64,000 nt of DNA from Chloracidobacterium sp. (GTDB taxonomy: Bacteria; Acidobacteriota; Blastocatellia; Pyrinomonadales; Pyrinomonadaceae): the NCBI GenBank assembly GCA_016716305.1, contig JADJWP010000002.1, positions 2,106,501-2,170,500 of the forward strand, given 5' to 3'. Position 1 is the stretch's first letter; the number at the start of each line of letters is the position of its first letter. Of the stretch, positions 62,782-64,000 are shown piece by piece. The translations under genes and the position numbers were made by a program. The notes beneath the pieces are model-generated. The model was given only the letters and a program-made list of their open reading frames with translations. It was not told the origin of the DNA and searched no databases.

Positions 62782-63470
62782 CGGTTAAGAAATTGGTAAG
62801 AAGAAAGTAAGCATGACGCGAAGACCCCGGCAAAGAGTTTGTCCTACCATCGACATGTGTAGACAAATATTGACTGTCTGTTCGGAGCTCTTTCGAGCCA
62901 CGAAGTTCGACTGGCAGAACGATGGTCGATTTTAGTCCCGCTTCCGGCCAAAACGCAAGGGTTTTGTGCACGCCGGACACGATACCGACAGGGCGATAGT
63001 TCGACCGCTGCGACCGGATCGCAACGACCATCATCGAAAACCGGTATTTCCGATGATCCTTGTTTCATCGGTCCGCAGCCGAAGGCGGTCGATGAAAGTT
63101 GAGAATTTCGATGAGGGATCCACCTGTGTCGTTAGATCCTGAACTCACAACGATAAGATCACGGGCTTTCTTTATAGGCAGTCTGGCCGCACGGCAGCCA
63201 GGGGAGGTCGGCTTAATGAGTTCGCCGTAGTACCGATTGATGATCGATCTAGGTGATCTCTCATCGTGTTTCCGTTAAGAAAGCCGAGGGTTTCCGTGCC
63301 AGGGCAAGTCTTTTGGGTCTTTTCTTGCCGACCGAGGTCACGGTCATTGCAATTCTGTTTCTATGTCCCTTTGAGGTTCCTGCAGGTCTGATCAAGCCGC
63401 GATGTAGTAAGCCCGAAAGATCGGACTGAGATGAACTTGTACGTTCCTGTCCACGCCTTAAGGGATAGCG
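62782..63470. other. Long intergenic region, no gene supported
   Basis: About 690 bp. No open frame with family resemblance. A small hairpin CCGATGA / TCATCGG lies near 63051-63072. The region must hold the promoter of the minus-strand winged-helix gene. No tRNA, sRNA or repeat recognised. Confidence 0.4.
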
Positions 63471-63869
63471 CTACGTAAGCGATTTCTTTTTCCTCCGCTT
63501 GCGGCCGCCGACCGAGATGGTTTCGTTCAGTTTCAGGTAAAGTGCGCCGTCGACGATCTCGGGTTTGATGAATTTCAGGGTCGTGTCGACCTCGATATTA
63601 AAATGGCGGCAGAACGGAGCAGAGTTTATTCGCCAGCTTACACCGGTCGTGACCACGGGAAAGGCTTCGGGCCGGCGCGCGCTCGCGGGTTCGATGGCAA
63701 TGGTGTCGCGGACGCGGCTAAAGCTCAGAAAAACAGCGCCGGGTTTGCCCAACGCGTTGAAGAGGTTTCGGTTGAGCAAGATCAGCTTTGCAGGGCTGAT
63801 CGTCACATGCAGGCGTTTGCTGATGGCCTCGTTCGCCCCGCCCTGAAATCTTTCAAAGTCTCGTTCCAT
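63471..63869 (-). CDS. Conserved hypothetical, ~135-residue acidobacterial family (copy B)
   Basis: 132 residues starting MERDFERFQGGANEAISK. Family positions: LHVTISPAKLILLNR, ALGKPGAVFLSFSRVRDTIAIEPA, EAFPVVTTGVSWRINSAPFCRHFNI, VDTTLKFIKPEIVDGALYLKLNETIS, then a basic tail with several Lys/Arg (GGRKRRKKKS). Alignable with the gene at 17517. No membrane segment, no enzyme motif. AGGA lies six bases before this ATG; another ATG is six codons upstream. Confidence 0.65.
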   Translation of the reverse strand: MERDFERFQGGANEAISKRLHVTISPAKLILLNRNLFNALGKPGAVFLSFSRVRDTIAIEPASARRPEAFPVVTTGVSWRINSAPFCRHFNIEVDTTLKFIKPEIVDGALYLKLNETISVGGRKRRKKKSLT

Positions 63870-64000
63870 GACCATTCCTGCGACCATCCGAGAATTGTGA
63901 GCAGCCGACCACAGGGCGGAGGCCCGCCGATCATCGGCAGCCAGTCTTTCCCCGTCAGGTGTATTATAGATAGCACATTGTTGCAGATAAGGTCAACAGC

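Overview
The window looks like chromosomal DNA of an Acidobacteriota bacterium, most likely class Blastocatellia (Pyrinomonadaceae-like). This is an inference from gene content: several TolB-N/TPR signalling proteins with a zinc-ribbon or CadC-type winged-helix N-terminus, many secreted class-C beta-lactamase-like hydrolases, bactofilin, a cyanobacterial-like b'/b/delta/alpha/gamma ATP synthase block, and two members of a ~135-residue family that I associate with this phylum. No rRNA or tRNA gene was seen. Base composition is moderately GC-rich. The 18-23 kb island looks more AT-rich.

Layout. 0-6 kb (minus strand): a truncated M20 peptidase, two tandem TPR paralogues with near-identical 5' ends plus the fossil tail of a third, exonuclease III and an orphan beta-class DNA methyltransferase. 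6-10.5 kb: atpF'-atpF-atpH-atpA-atpG, without subunits a, c, beta or epsilon. 10.6-17.5 kb: a secreted protein, a lipoprotein, a VanZ protein, an SPFH/zinc-ribbon protein, a Trm112-like protein and a GT9 glycosyltransferase. 17.5-23.2 kb: an accessory island. 23.7-28.7 kb: the housekeeping run ffh-rpsP-khpA-rimM-trmD-rplS, a frameshifted monooxygenase and rnhB. 28.8-36.7 kb: a serine hydrolase, an S2P-CBS protease, cdaA-cdaR, a TonB/TPR protein, an esterase and an O-antigen-ligase-like protein with an embedded PDZ domain. 36.7-46 kb: an ECF sigma operon with a 32-residue peptide, an 818-residue hydrolase, ttcA, bactofilin, mscL, a 5-formyl-THF cyclo-ligase, mnmA and a ceramidase-like protein. 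46-51 kb: two Tat-type SGNH-like proteins flanking an ankyrin protein, then a KamB/NpmA-like 16S rRNA methyltransferase with a damaged 5' end. 51-57 kb: a MATE exporter behind a structured leader, aat, ywbE, a hydrolase, a saccharopine-dehydrogenase-like reductase and a KDG-kinase remnant. 57-64 kb: two winged-helix/TPR regulators around a PD40/FG-GAP protein, and a second copy of the ~135-residue family.

The accessory island is the most interesting part. On the minus strand it reads: XRE regulator with a perfect operator palindrome over its promoter; a DUF6036-type nucleotidyltransferase fused in frame to the back half of a type I specificity subunit HsdS, then broken by one extra base; DarT and DarG; an unassigned 204-residue protein; and a REP-associated tyrosine transposase. 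No HsdM or HsdR gene remains. However, three separate ~60-bp copies of what reads as the first ~20 codons of an HsdR gene are present. Two of them overlap the stop codon of the preceding gene as GTGA or ATGA. This suggests a type I restriction operon in which accessory genes were repeatedly installed at the start of hsdR, each leaving a coupled hsdR start behind.
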